Assembly (NCBI RefSeq): GCF_014023275.1
Contig: NZ_CP054697.1
Coordinates: forward strand, 186,001 to 250,000
Reading direction: 5' to 3'
DNA from: Nostoc edaphicum CCNP1411
GTDB lineage: Bacteria; Cyanobacteriota; Cyanobacteriia; Cyanobacteriales; Nostocaceae
DNA length: 64,000 nucleotides
The position numbers were made by a program, and so were the translations under genes. Position 1 is the first letter of the stretch. The number at the start of each line of letters is the position of its first letter. The notes beneath the pieces were generated by a model. That model saw only the letters and a list, made by a program, of their open reading frames with translations, ran no database searches and had not been told where the DNA came from. Positions 36,387-46,197 of this stretch are shown piece by piece.

Positions 36387-37444
36387 TTTCCACCACCTTT
36401 ACCTTGCATCAACCAAATGAAAAAAGGAGCGCCGAAAAGTGCCGTAATAATCCCAATGGGCAGTTCCTCTGGGGCGACAATGGTACGTGCTAGAACATCT
36501 GCCCAAATTAAGAAAATTCCGCCCAGCAGCAGACTCACAGGTAACACCCGGCGATGATCTGAGCCGACGAGGAAACGGACGCTGTGAGGAATCATTAGTC
36601 CAACAAAGCCAATGACACCACTGACAGCAACTATTACACCTGTCAACAGTGAAGTTACTAGGAATAACTGCTTACGGAAGCGATCGGTGTCAGTTCCCAG
36701 AGTCCGAGCTGTTTCTTCACCGATGAGGAGTGCATTTAGCGATCGCGTCTGGAGTAACAAATACCCGATTCCCAAGAACAAAGCCAGCATCGGCAGGATT
36801 AAGTCTGTCCACGTTGTTCCCGAAAGTCCTCCCAATAACCAAAACAATACTCGTCGTGTGGCTTCACCACTTCCAGCCTTGATAGCCAAGAAACTCGTTA
36901 CCGCCTCAAACAGAGACGATACTGCTACACCAATTAAAATTAAGCGGGTGGAGGAGAGGTGTCCTTGTCGTCGTGCTAAAAAGAAAACAACAAAAAATGC
37001 TAAGAGCGCACCAAGGAAAGCCCCAAAAGACAGGGCGTACACACCAAAAAAGGAGAAAATACCAAATAGGATAACTAAAACAGCACCCACCGACGCGCCA
37101 GAGGAAATACCGAGAATAAATGGGTCAGCTAGGGGATTTCGCACCAGTGCTTGCATGATGACACCAACCATTGATAGTCCAGCACCCACAAAAAAAGCCA
37201 ATAGCACACGCGGAAAGCGGATCAGCCAGACAATTTGAACTTGTGCTTGCGTCCAGTCTCCTGTAATGTTTGGAAACACTTGGGATAAAGCTATCTGCCA
37301 TACCCTCAAAGGAGGGATAGGCACTGGCCCAATCATTACCGCCAACGTCAGAGACACCAACAATATGATAATCATTGCTACCATTAGCAGCTTGTAGCGT
37401 TGCTGCTTGTTTTTTCTCAATTGCTTTGGGAATAAATTTTTCAT
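36383..37444 (-). CDS. Iron-siderophore ABC transporter permease (FecCD family)
   Basis: This 353-residue integral membrane protein has about ten hydrophobic helices. The FecCD signatures GVIMQALVRNPLADPFILG (about 105-124), GASVGAVLVILFG and FVGLMIPHSVRFLVG are visible. It forms the channel for siderophore (or cobalamin) across the inner membrane. The single permease probably works as a homodimer with the ATPase downstream. The coupling at the end (4-bp overlap) shows the operon. Its own start lies 126 bp from the divergent antitoxin gene. It is separated from the binding-protein gene by the toxin-antitoxin pair. Confidence 0.88.
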   Translation of the reverse strand: MKNLFPKQLRKNKQQRYKLLMVAMIIILLVSLTLAVMIGPVPIPPLRVWQIALSQVFPNITGDWTQAQVQIVWLIRFPRVLLAFFVGAGLSMVGVIMQALVRNPLADPFILGISSGASVGAVLVILFGIFSFFGVYALSFGAFLGALLAFFVVFFLARRQGHLSSTRLILIGVAVSSLFEAVTSFLAIKAGSGEATRRVLFWLLGGLSGTTWTDLILPMLALFLGIGYLLLQTRSLNALLIGEETARTLGTDTDRFRKQLFLVTSLLTGVIVAVSGVIGFVGLMIPHSVRFLVGSDHRRVLPVSLLLGGIFLIWADVLARTIVAPEELPIGIITALFGAPFFIWLMQGKGGGK

Positions 37445-37569
37445 TGGTCATTTGTCAGCACTTTTAGAGTCAATGAATTGATGGAGGAGTAACTTTATCA
37501 TAGTTTTGAGTTGCACATAAAAACTGAGGGAGTGATAAACTTTAAAAAGTAAAAAGAAATGTAAATAAG

Positions 37570-37836
37570 ATGTCTATTTCTTTAACACCTGAACAAATTC
37601 AGCGTATCCAGCAGCAACTCCATACAGGTCATTATGCCAGTGCTACCGAGGTAATCGATCAGGCATTGAAACTCCTAGAAGCCAGCACGGAAGAGCCTCA
37701 GCGCGGTGAGAAAATGCTAAAAATGTTTGAGGAAACAGGGTTTCTTGGCTCACTACCAGATGCTAATCCAGACCTTTCTAGTAATTATAAATCCATTATT
37801 TATACCGAAATTGGATCGCAACATGATTCTTGCTGA
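37570..37836 (+). CDS. ParD-like ribbon-helix-helix antitoxin
   Basis: The 88 residues open with SISLTPEQIQRIQQQLHTGH and SATEVIDQALKLLE, the strand-helix-helix pattern of ParD/CopG antitoxins. The gene overlaps the PIN toxin start by 14 bp. It represses its own promoter in related systems. It sits between the permease and binding-protein genes of the siderophore cluster on the opposite strand, so it interrupts that cluster rather than belongs to it. Confidence 0.82.
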   Translation: MSISLTPEQIQRIQQQLHTGHYASATEVIDQALKLLEASTEEPQRGEKMLKMFEETGFLGSLPDANPDLSSNYKSIIYTEIGSQHDSC

Positions 37837-38248
37837 TACAGGATTTTTTGTCGCTATTGCCAGTACAAAGGATCGATATCATTCTCTAGCAATTGCGGGA
37901 CTGGAAACGATCAACGAGCCAATCATTACTACTTACCCAGTTATCACTGAAACTTGCTACTTACTATTAAGAGAAGCAGGTAGCAAAGTTCCGCCCAGAT
38001 TTCTCAGGAATTTCATTGAAAGCAAAGACTTGACTATATTTAATTTAGAAATTATTCATTTACAGCGAATTGCAGAGTTGATGGAAACCTATAGTGACAT
38101 ACCAATGGATTTTGCTGATGCTTCTTTAGTAGTTCTAGCAGAACATCTTGGAGAAGGGCGAATTCTCAGCAGTGACAGGCGAGATTTTTCGATATATCGA
38201 TGGCAGAACAGCCGTCGATTTAGTAATTTGATGTTTGCAGATAGTTAA
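37823..38248 (+). CDS. PIN-domain ribonuclease toxin (VapC-like)
   Basis: This 141-residue toxin has PIN acidic residues D5, E43, D96/D99 and D118 in the expected order (MILADTGFF, TETCYLLL, MDFADASLV, ILSSDRRDF), typical of VapC RNases. I chose the ATG at 37823, which overlaps the antitoxin stop, rather than the longer upstream frame that starts at 37727, because the PIN family starts just before the first Asp. It is paired with the ParD-like antitoxin in the usual order. Confidence 0.85.
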   Translation: MILADTGFFVAIASTKDRYHSLAIAGLETINEPIITTYPVITETCYLLLREAGSKVPPRFLRNFIESKDLTIFNLEIIHLQRIAELMETYSDIPMDFADASLVVLAEHLGEGRILSSDRRDFSIYRWQNSRRFSNLMFADS

Positions 38249-38382
38249 GAATATTTTCAGGAATTATGAAACAATTTTCCTTAGCATTAGTTATTGGGCA
38301 TTGAGCATTGGGCATTAGAAAATAGGCAGAGGTGCGGGGGGCGGAGGGGAAAACTCTTCTCCCCTGCTCCCTGCTCCCCTAC

Positions 38383-39417
38383 TCATTTAAACTTCTCTGG
38401 ATATAAAGCCTCTGCTAACTGCCTCACCCCTGCGACATTCCTAATTCCTGGCATCGTGTAACTAAAACCGATGACAATAAATTTATCTTGTTGCACTGCT
38501 TTTAACTGAGAGTAAGCAGGGTTTGATTTAAGTAATCGACGCTTCTCTTCGGCAGATGACCAGTTAGCATCAATGAGAACAATCACATCTGGTTGACGTG
38601 CAATTACATCTTCCCAATTAACTGTTACCCACGCTTTTTTTTCTTGGATATCTTTGAATATATTTTCTCCACCGGCTAATTCAATAATATGATTGGGTAT
38701 TCCCCAGTTAGAAGCAGTTACGGGAGGATCTTCAGAATCATACCAGAAAATGCGCTTTTTGGTTGTCACTTTCCCTAGCTTTTGTTGGGTTGCTTGGAGT
38801 TGCGATCGCAGTTGCACAATTAACTTTTCTGCTCGTTGTTCTACTGCAAAAATCTGCCCGATTTCTCGGATTTCTTGATATAAATTCTCCATCGTCACGC
38901 GCTCAGGTCTAAGTTCTGGGCGATCGCATTCAATGGGCAATAAATAAGAAGAAATACCTAGTTTTAGTAACTCTGATTGTGACCCTAGTGCTTCTTTGGC
39001 AAAAGCGCTTTCCTCAGTGGAGAAGACAAAATCTGGCTCAACCCCCAAAAAAACTTCCCGTGACGGGTACTTTGGCGCTAAAACGCGAATTTGGGAATAT
39101 GCTTGTTGGTACTCTGGCAAAATCGGATTATCCAGGTAGGCTGTACCAACCATCTGCTTTTCTAAACCCAGCGCTAGCATGACCTCCGTCGCCGATTGCA
39201 TCATGGTGACAGCACGTTGTGGTGGTTGTTTGTAAGTAATTGTCAAATCACAGTTCTTAAGTGTAAATGGGGTATATGGTGTTCCATTAGAGGTAATATA
39301 AGTTGGGGCAGTGACATTTCCTGCACACCCTGAAACCATTCCCAGCATCAGCACTGCTAAGACTGCAACAAAGGGTTTAAATATCCAGATCCGGCGATGT
39401 AATTTACTCACACACAA
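38383..39417 (-). CDS. Siderophore ABC transporter substrate-binding lipoprotein (FecB-like), copy 1
   Basis: This 344-residue protein has an N-terminal lipoprotein signal with lipobox-like VSGC at about residue 31, then the TroA-type domain with TYKQPPQRAVTMMQSATEVM and GTAYLDNPILPEYQ. The C-terminal lobe contains NWEDVIARQPDVIVLID. Periplasmic binding of ferric siderophore and delivery to the FecCD permease is the family role. It is closely similar to the copy at 42340-43356 and follows the TonB receptor copy 1 by 157 bp, so the pair mirrors the other receptor-binding protein pair. A purine-rich repeat follows the stop. Confidence 0.87.
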   Translation of the reverse strand: MCVSKLHRRIWIFKPFVAVLAVLMLGMVSGCAGNVTAPTYITSNGTPYTPFTLKNCDLTITYKQPPQRAVTMMQSATEVMLALGLEKQMVGTAYLDNPILPEYQQAYSQIRVLAPKYPSREVFLGVEPDFVFSTEESAFAKEALGSQSELLKLGISSYLLPIECDRPELRPERVTMENLYQEIREIGQIFAVEQRAEKLIVQLRSQLQATQQKLGKVTTKKRIFWYDSEDPPVTASNWGIPNHIIELAGGENIFKDIQEKKAWVTVNWEDVIARQPDVIVLIDANWSSAEEKRRLLKSNPAYSQLKAVQQDKFIVIGFSYTMPGIRNVAGVRQLAEALYPEKFK

Positions 39418-39573
39418 CCCTCTTCAAATCCTCTTAAGACAACAAAATCGTAACGAATTAACTTTAGAAACCTCTGCGCTCCTTTGCGCTACGCCAGTTG
39501 CTTCAAGTCGGGCATTGCCCGCCCAACGCACTGGCTTAACTTTGCGTTCCTCTGCGTTAAAAATTTTTACCTA

Positions 39574-42102
39574 TTAAAACTCAACTGACACTGTTCCCAA
39601 CACTGTAAACGGTGGTGCAGGGTCAATACTATACCCATCAACCTCATAATATTTAACATTTGAAATATTCTTGAAGTTGACTGCAAATCGATAATTTTGC
39701 CGTCGATAAAAGATAGAAGCATCCGCTCGTAAATAACTTGGAAGTTGAAACGTATTCGGTAAATCCACCTCCTGCTCCCCAACAAAATACAATCCAGCAC
39801 CAAATCCTAATCCCTGCAAACTACCACTTTGCAGCTCATAAGTTGTCCACAATCCAGCGCTATGTTCTGGGACACCAAATAATCTGTCTCCTACAGGAAT
39901 CACATTATCTTTTGTCACTTCGCCATCAATGTAAGCATAGTTGAAAATCACTTTCCAACTTGGTGATATTTCACCTGCAATATCTAATTCAATACCTCGA
40001 CTGCGTTGTTCTCCCGTTTGGATACTAAATAAATCGTCTACTGGATCTGGTGTCAATACATTCTGCTTGGTAATTTGAAAGAATGCCAAAGTTGCAGAAA
40101 GTTTATTGTCAAGAAAATTCTGTTTCACCCCTACCTCAAATTGCTGGGTAGTTTGCGGTTCAAATTCTTCAGTTGTCCGACTTCTGGCTTGAAATTGGGG
40201 AGAAAAACCATTAGACCAATTGAAGTAAAGCGAAGTAGCATCGCTTGGTTGATATATAACTCCAACTCGCGGCGAAAATCGAGTATTTGATTGTTTATCG
40301 AGAATATCGCCACTCACACGGCCTTGACGACTGTAATCATTAAAGTCCAAGCGACCACCTAATAAAACTTTGAAATTAGGTGTAAGTTCAATTAAGTTCT
40401 GCGCGAATAAACCAACATTCTCGGAGACAATTTTTCGACCAAAGGGAGAACCATCTTCTACAGGAGTAGGAGTTCCACCATATTGCGGGTTAAAAATATT
40501 TATTGATAGTTCAAGGTCTGGGGCAAAAATGTAGTTAAATAAATTTCGAGCTAAATCTACTCCAAATAGCACATTATGGCGAATAGAACCAGTAGAAAAC
40601 TTGCCAGAAATTTCGTTTTGGAGAGTGATATTTTCGTGTTCCTCATCCGAAGCGTAAAAAGAACGGTCTAATGTCTGACGATCTTCTCGCAAAGAACCAG
40701 GAGATACCTGTCTTGCGTCATTCAAATTAGCACTGAGGACATTAAATCCTTGGCGAAATTTCCAGTTGTCGTCAAATTCGTGTTCTAATCTATAGGTTAA
40801 TGAGTTAAATGTCACTTCCCCATTAGCAAAATTGGGTTCTCCTAAAAATCGATTGCGCCCAAGTTGGAGAACTTCTGGCTCAATAGGAAAACCATTATCA
40901 AAAACAAAGTTATATTTCTGGTGTTCGTATTCAAAGGTGAGTTTAGTGCGATCGCCTACTTTGATCTCTACCACAGGGGAGATAAAAAAGCTGTCATACT
41001 CAACAAAATCACGAAAACTGTCAGAACTTTCATAGGCGACGTTCAAACGATACAGCACTGATTTATCATCTGTCAGTGGGCCGCTAATATCTAAAGTCGG
41101 ACGCAAAAAGTTATAACTTCCATAAGTTACACTCGCGTTGTAATAAGGCTCTACAAGCGGCTTTTTGGTAGTTGTATTAATAACACCACTTCCACCTGCA
41201 TACTGTGTTGGGCTACCACCATAAAGTACCGCCGCCGGCCCTTTGAGAATTTCCAACCTCTCGATATTAGCCACATCTCGCGGACTGAAGTAACCATAAT
41301 CGGGAAAGCCATTGCGTAAAGTTTCAAAATTGGTGAGAAACCCACGCACCCGAAATCCTAATGACGACAATCCCCCGTATCCCCGTTCTGGTTGTACACC
41401 ACTAACGTTATCCGCCAATTCCGAAAGACGCACAACATTTCGATCTTCAATCACCTGACGGGGAATGACTTGAATTGATTGGGGAATATCCCTGAGTTGT
41501 GCATCTGTCCTTGTTGCAGTGCTAGCATCGGGTACTGAATATGTATCGCTCTCCCCCGTCACTGTCAGTTCAATCGGTTCATTTGGTGGTGTTTCGCTAG
41601 TAGGTGATGTGACTGGTATGACGACAAAAATTAACCCTTCATCGCTGTCATCTAACTCAACTTTTGGTATAGCGGTTTCACCTGTTACTGTTACCCGGAT
41701 ACTATTTGCATCTTGATTGGTGACGACTAATTCTGTAATTCCTGCAAATGGTTTTTCTTGACGAAATGAATTACCAGCAGGTAAACTTAGTTGCGCGTTA
41801 GGAATATCGACAATAAAGTTATTTTCCTCAGTTTTAGTGGTAACTTGCAACTTATCAGATGCAGGAGTTTCTAATATTATTTCTAAATTGCTAGGAGTTT
41901 TGTTGAGACGTATTCCTGTCACTTGAATGACTGGATTTTGTTGCTGTGCGAATAAGTCTTTAACGCTTGTGTGAGGAAGCTGTATTTCACTTAATTGAGG
42001 AATGTCTTTAATCGCTATTTCTTCTGCGTATACAGGGAAATTAGTAAAAATTGATATGGTAGAAGTTAGCCACAGATAAGCAAATAAACTATGTTGTTTC
42101 AC
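39574..42102 (-). CDS. TonB-dependent siderophore receptor with AMIN domain, copy 1
   Basis: This 842-residue outer membrane receptor has a signal peptide ending near VYAEE (about 26) and an AMIN domain at about 57-150 (GIRLNKTPSNLEIILETP). A TonB-box-like IELTVTG lies near 182, the plug at about 200-320 (IPQSIQVIPRQVIEDRN, LKGPAAVLYG) and the beta-barrel ends in a C-terminal Phe. Import of ferric siderophore uses TonB energy. The AMIN domain is usual in cyanobacterial receptors. A TGTCAAAAGACA operator lies 76 bp upstream. It is 3-prime followed by a binding lipoprotein gene. A ferric citrate, schizokinen or hydroxamate ligand cannot be distinguished. Confidence 0.92.
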   Translation of the reverse strand: MKQHSLFAYLWLTSTISIFTNFPVYAEEIAIKDIPQLSEIQLPHTSVKDLFAQQQNPVIQVTGIRLNKTPSNLEIILETPASDKLQVTTKTEENNFIVDIPNAQLSLPAGNSFRQEKPFAGITELVVTNQDANSIRVTVTGETAIPKVELDDSDEGLIFVVIPVTSPTSETPPNEPIELTVTGESDTYSVPDASTATRTDAQLRDIPQSIQVIPRQVIEDRNVVRLSELADNVSGVQPERGYGGLSSLGFRVRGFLTNFETLRNGFPDYGYFSPRDVANIERLEILKGPAAVLYGGSPTQYAGGSGVINTTTKKPLVEPYYNASVTYGSYNFLRPTLDISGPLTDDKSVLYRLNVAYESSDSFRDFVEYDSFFISPVVEIKVGDRTKLTFEYEHQKYNFVFDNGFPIEPEVLQLGRNRFLGEPNFANGEVTFNSLTYRLEHEFDDNWKFRQGFNVLSANLNDARQVSPGSLREDRQTLDRSFYASDEEHENITLQNEISGKFSTGSIRHNVLFGVDLARNLFNYIFAPDLELSINIFNPQYGGTPTPVEDGSPFGRKIVSENVGLFAQNLIELTPNFKVLLGGRLDFNDYSRQGRVSGDILDKQSNTRFSPRVGVIYQPSDATSLYFNWSNGFSPQFQARSRTTEEFEPQTTQQFEVGVKQNFLDNKLSATLAFFQITKQNVLTPDPVDDLFSIQTGEQRSRGIELDIAGEISPSWKVIFNYAYIDGEVTKDNVIPVGDRLFGVPEHSAGLWTTYELQSGSLQGLGFGAGLYFVGEQEVDLPNTFQLPSYLRADASIFYRRQNYRFAVNFKNISNVKYYEVDGYSIDPAPPFTVLGTVSVEF

Positions 42103-42177
42103 CCTCGATCCTCACACCGTTGACGGTAAATTACACCACAAAGTAGATACTGTGACAATAAGTCAAAGTACTACCTA

Positions 42178-42189
42178 TGTCAAAAGACA
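42178..42189. promoter_or_regulatory. TGTCAAAAGACA operator upstream of TonB receptor copy 1
   Basis: The exact 12-mer lies in the extended palindrome ATGTC-AAAA-GACAT, with half sites TGTGACA upstream and GTGTCAAAC downstream. About 50 bp around it are conserved with the second receptor promoter (46025). The same 12-mer occurs six times in the right third of the window. Confidence 0.7.
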
Positions 42190-42236
42190 TAGTGTCAAAC
42201 TACGCTAAAGCAATCTTCAATCATGCGAGAGAAACA

Positions 42237-42269
42237 AGATCCCCGACTTCTCAAATAAGTCGGGGATCT
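42237..42269 (-). terminator. Perfect 13-bp stem-loop between binding protein and receptor genes
   Basis: AGATCCCCGACTT (42237-42249) pairs perfectly with AAGTCGGGGATCT (42257-42269) around a 7-nt loop. It lies 70 bp after the stop of the copy-2 binding-protein gene and probably terminates that operon. The T tract is weak, so it could also be a dispersed hairpin repeat. Confidence 0.55.
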
Positions 42270-42339
42270 GAACACCACGTATTTTCATAAATTCATGTAA
42301 AATTCTGCCAAAATGTATTCTATTAACGTTGATAATTTA

Positions 42340-43356
42340 TCATTTAAACTTTTCTGGATACAAGGATTGAGCTAATATTTTAACTCCTTTAGCAAACCTG
42401 ACACCGGATGTACTGTAGCTGTAATCAATAACTATAAATTTATCTTTTTGGACTGCGCTAATTTCCCCATAGGCGGGATTTGTGAGAAAAAATTGTCGCT
42501 GTTCTTTCGCAGGCGACCAACTCGCGTCACTCAGAATAATTATTTCGGGATTACGGTTAATTACATCTTCCCAATTAACGGTTATATAAGTACCTTTAGC
42601 TTTTTCTTGAAAGATATTCCGTCCTCCGGCAAATTCCAATATTTGATTTGGTAAACTATCAACAGTGACAGTGTATGGTGGACTTTCACTAGCATACCAA
42701 AATACACGTTTGGGAGGATTCACTTTGCCCAATTTTGTTTGAGTATCTTGAAGTTCTTGTTTTAAAGCAGCAATTAATTTAACAGCGCGATCGCTTACTC
42801 CAAAAATCTTACCAATATCCTGAATTTCACTATAAATATTTTCTACCAAAGCTCTTTTTTGTGGACAAACTTCTATAGCTCCTGCTGCCAAATATGAGTT
42901 AATATTTAAGCTAAGTAACTCTTTACGTCCACCGATAGCATCCTTACCAAAAGCCCCTGGAAATGACCCATAAACAAAATCTGGCTCTGCACCTAATAAG
43001 ACCTCTTTTGAGGGATATTTATCGGCAATGACAGGAATTTGAGAGTAGGTTTTTTGGTATTCTGGCAGAATGCGATCGTCTAGATAAGCTGTACCAATCA
43101 TCTGTGCTGATAAACCTAGTGCTAACATGATTTCTGTTGCAGGTTGGTTGAGAGTAATTACACGTTTTGGTGGTTGTTTGTAGGTAATAGTAATACCACA
43201 GGTTTCAATTGTAACTGGGGTAAATTTAGCAGCTACAGGTTGCAGATTTTTAGTATTTTCTACCTGCATCTGACAAGCAGTCATTATCACTAATAAAGCA
43301 GTTATGAGGAAACGTATATAGCGATTTCGCCACCAAGTAAAATCAGGAAGTTTCAT
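42340..43356 (-). CDS. Siderophore ABC transporter substrate-binding lipoprotein, copy 2
   Basis: This 338-residue protein has a lipobox-like MTAC near residue 28 and the same TroA-type domain as copy 1 (TYKQPPKRVITLNQPATEIM, GTAYLDDRILPEYQ, NWEDVINRNPEIIILSD). The gene starts 11 bp after the receptor copy 2, so it is in operon with it. Sequence divergence from copy 1 is moderate and throughout, which suggests an old duplication. It has no dedicated permease nearby and may share the FecCD transporter. Confidence 0.87.
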   Translation of the reverse strand: MKLPDFTWWRNRYIRFLITALLVIMTACQMQVENTKNLQPVAAKFTPVTIETCGITITYKQPPKRVITLNQPATEIMLALGLSAQMIGTAYLDDRILPEYQKTYSQIPVIADKYPSKEVLLGAEPDFVYGSFPGAFGKDAIGGRKELLSLNINSYLAAGAIEVCPQKRALVENIYSEIQDIGKIFGVSDRAVKLIAALKQELQDTQTKLGKVNPPKRVFWYASESPPYTVTVDSLPNQILEFAGGRNIFQEKAKGTYITVNWEDVINRNPEIIILSDASWSPAKEQRQFFLTNPAYGEISAVQKDKFIVIDYSYSTSGVRFAKGVKILAQSLYPEKFK

Positions 43357-43367
43357 TATTAACCCCC

Positions 43368-45902
43368 TTAAAAGTCAAACGACACTGTTCCTTGGACTGT
43401 AAACGGTGCGGCGGGGTAAATAAAGTAACCATCTAAAGTGTAGTATCTGACATTGGAAATATTTTTGAAGTTCAACCCAATTTTATAGCGATCGCGGCGA
43501 TAGAAAATAGCAGCATCGGCTCTGACGTAAGAAGGTAGCGTTAAAGTGCTTGGTAATCTAGTCTCCTGTTCTCCTACAAAAGCTAGCCCCAGTCCGAATC
43601 CTAGCCCTTGTAAATTACCACTTTGAATTTGATACGTCGTCCACAGGCTAGCACTATTTTCGGGTACACCATACAATCTGCTACCAACAGGAATATCCTC
43701 GTCTTTTGTCACCACAGCATCGGTGTAGGCGTAGTTAGCAATGATATTCCAACCCGGTAAAATTTGTCCTGTAATGTCTAATTCTACCCCTCGGCTTCTT
43801 TGTTCACCTGTGGTAATACTGAAATTCTGAGGATCAACAGGATCTGGAGTCAATACATTCTGTCGAGTAATTTGATAAAATGCTAAAGTTGCCGAAAGAC
43901 GGTCTTTAATCAAATCTTGCTTAATTCCCACTTCAAATTGTTCGCCAATTTCTGGTTTAAACTGCTCGTCTGTCCGGCTTCTAGCAGAAAAATTTGGGAA
44001 AAAAGAGTTTGACCAATTGAAGTAAAGTGAAGTTGTTTGACTAGGCTGATAAACAATACCAACTCGTGGGGAAAATTGCGAATTTGATTGTTCGTTAATC
44101 GTCGTATTGGTCACAGTATCGTTTCTGAATAGTTCATTGCTATCAAAGCGACCACCAGCCAGAATTTTTAAATTAGGTAGAACTTCGATAAAATCTTGTA
44201 TGTAAAGAGCTATATTGTCTGAACCAAATTTTCTCCCTCTAGTTGGTGAGGATGGGAGGACAATATTTGCGCCATACTGTGGATTAAAAATATCAATTTT
44301 GATATCATCCCCACTAGTAAAATTGTAATCAAATTTGTAACGAGAAAATTCTATGCCAAACAGCAGGTTGTGACGCAAAAATCCTGTTTTAAATTTTCCG
44401 ATAATTTCATTTTGCAGAGTTAAATTATCATTTACTTCATCAGATGTGCTGGGGTTGATATTAGCAGTTCTGCGGTCATCTTCTAGAGCAAATAAAAATG
44501 TTGATTTACTATTTAAATTAGCCTGGACTAAGTTAAACCCCTGGCGAAATTTCCAGTTATCACTGAATTCATGTTCAAAATTATAAGTAAATGCAGTTGA
44601 GTTGACATTACTTGCATTAAAATTGGGTTCTCCCAAAAATCTATTTCTGGGGAGTGTTAAAAATTCTGGTTCTGGAAGGAATCCGTAGTTAAAGTTGAGA
44701 TTGTAGTTTTGGTATTCAAATTCTAGAGCGAGATTGGTACGCGGCCCAATTTTCCAAGTGAGTGCAGGGGCGATAAAGAAACTATCATTTCTAGTAAAGT
44801 CGCGGAAACTATCTGCATTTTCATAAGCGACATTTAGGCGATAAAGAAGTGATTTATCTTCTGTGAGTGGCCCAGTCAAATCAATTGTAGAGCGCAAAAA
44901 GTTGTAACTTCCGTATTTAACGCTGGCGTTATAGTAAGGTTGTTCGAGAGGCTTTTTTGTGACAGCATTGACAACACCACTTGGAAGCACAGACTGACCA
45001 CCTCCATATAAAACTGAGGCTGGGCCTTTGAGGATTTCAAACTGCTCAACATTAGCGATATCACGAGGTGTCACATAGCCAAAATCTTGAAACCCGTTGC
45101 GTAAGTTGCCAAAATTTGTTGTAAACCCGCGAATGCGAAAGCCTACGGAGGGTAGAGAACCATAACCTGGTTCTTGCTGGACACCCGCCACATTATCAGC
45201 TAAATCGTTGAGTCTGACTACGCCCCTATCCTCAATCACTTGACGCGGGATGACTTGAATAGATAAAGGTAAATCGCGTAGTGGTGCTTCTATTTTAGTG
45301 CCGGTGGTGGCGGTGGGGACATTATACCCATCTCTCTCTCCTGTCACAGTCAATTCAATGGGTTGATTAGCTTCAGCCGATGGTTGTGTTGCTGGCGTTT
45401 CGCTAGTTGGTTTATTTGGTGTGACAACAAAAATTAAACCTTCATCGCTGTCATCTAACTCAACTTTCGGTACACCCGCTTCACCTGTCACAGTTACTCG
45501 GATACTATTTGTATTTATGTTACTAACAGTTACTTCCGTAATTCCTGCAATTGGCTTTTCTTGACGGAATGAGTCACCACTAGTTAAGCGTAGTTGAATA
45601 TTAGGAATATCTGCAATGAAATTATTCCTTTCAGTTTTATTAGTGACTTGCAACTTATCGGATGTAGGAGTTTTTAAGATGATTTCCAAACCGCTAGAGG
45701 TTTGGCTCAGACGTACTTCTGTAACTGAAATAATCTCTGTCTGCTGCGCTAGCCAGTCTTTGGTATTAGTGTGAGGACGTTGGATATCACTAAGTTTGGG
45801 AATATCTTTGATAACTATTTCATCTGCATAAACTGGATAAGTAACTAAAATTATTGCAGCAGATGTTAGCCACAAATAAACTGATAAATTAGGCTTTTTC
45901 AC
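43368..45902 (-). CDS. TonB-dependent siderophore receptor with AMIN domain, copy 2
   Basis: This 844-residue receptor is collinear with copy 1: a signal peptide to about VYADE, an AMIN domain, the plug (LSIQVIPRQVIEDRGVVRLN, LKGPASVLYGG) and the barrel with a final Phe. The barrel loops vary most between copies, as expected if the ligands differ. The promoter has the TGTCAAAAGACA operator 123 bp upstream. The binding-protein gene follows after 11 bp. With copy 1 it forms a tandem duplication of about 3.6 kb. Divergent from it lies feoA. Confidence 0.92.
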   Translation of the reverse strand: MKKPNLSVYLWLTSAAIILVTYPVYADEIVIKDIPKLSDIQRPHTNTKDWLAQQTEIISVTEVRLSQTSSGLEIILKTPTSDKLQVTNKTERNNFIADIPNIQLRLTSGDSFRQEKPIAGITEVTVSNINTNSIRVTVTGEAGVPKVELDDSDEGLIFVVTPNKPTSETPATQPSAEANQPIELTVTGERDGYNVPTATTGTKIEAPLRDLPLSIQVIPRQVIEDRGVVRLNDLADNVAGVQQEPGYGSLPSVGFRIRGFTTNFGNLRNGFQDFGYVTPRDIANVEQFEILKGPASVLYGGGQSVLPSGVVNAVTKKPLEQPYYNASVKYGSYNFLRSTIDLTGPLTEDKSLLYRLNVAYENADSFRDFTRNDSFFIAPALTWKIGPRTNLALEFEYQNYNLNFNYGFLPEPEFLTLPRNRFLGEPNFNASNVNSTAFTYNFEHEFSDNWKFRQGFNLVQANLNSKSTFLFALEDDRRTANINPSTSDEVNDNLTLQNEIIGKFKTGFLRHNLLFGIEFSRYKFDYNFTSGDDIKIDIFNPQYGANIVLPSSPTRGRKFGSDNIALYIQDFIEVLPNLKILAGGRFDSNELFRNDTVTNTTINEQSNSQFSPRVGIVYQPSQTTSLYFNWSNSFFPNFSARSRTDEQFKPEIGEQFEVGIKQDLIKDRLSATLAFYQITRQNVLTPDPVDPQNFSITTGEQRSRGVELDITGQILPGWNIIANYAYTDAVVTKDEDIPVGSRLYGVPENSASLWTTYQIQSGNLQGLGFGLGLAFVGEQETRLPSTLTLPSYVRADAAIFYRRDRYKIGLNFKNISNVRYYTLDGYFIYPAAPFTVQGTVSFDF

Positions 45903-46024
45903 CCTACTTTCTCACACCACTTGCAAAAATGACACTCACCACATTGCCAAAAAATCAGTAAGATAATTACTGATTTTTACTATAGACAAATATTACTTGT
46001 GACAATAAGTTAAAGTAGTATCTA

Positions 46025-46036
46025 TGTCAAAAGACA
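46025..46036. promoter_or_regulatory. TGTCAAAAGACA operator upstream of TonB receptor copy 2
   Basis: The 12-mer sits in a context nearly identical to that of copy 1: TTGTGACAATAAGTTAAAGT before and AGTGTCAAAC after. The gene-free region 45903-46431 is divergent toward feoA and contains a second copy in opposite orientation at 46186. Confidence 0.7.
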
Positions 46037-46185
46037 GAGTGTCAAACTTAACTCAAGCTCACTCTGTTTTTGTTGGGAAATGAAGATTTCCTCATCTTTG
46101 AGCTAATGCTATGGCTGCTGGCAAAAGGTTAGTATTTCTTATCTGTTGACTTGCTAATTTTCATAGTTTGTAATATTTTACAAGT

Positions 46186-46197
46186 TGTCTTTTGACA
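46186..46197. promoter_or_regulatory. TGTCTTTTGACA operator upstream of feoA
   Basis: This is the exact reverse complement of the receptor operator, 235 bp before the feoA start codon, with CAAGT before and AGACAGC after it. It may serve the feo operon, the divergent receptor or both. Confidence 0.65.

Noticed and set aside
36612..37238. 208-codon plus-strand ORF inside the permease gene
   Set aside because: It is the complement of the conserved FecCD permease frame and has an unnatural Thr/Pro/Lys-rich composition.
37727..38248. Longer PIN toxin frame from 37727
   Set aside because: The upstream part is antisense-like read-through of the antitoxin frame. VapC proteins begin just before the first Asp, which fits 37823.
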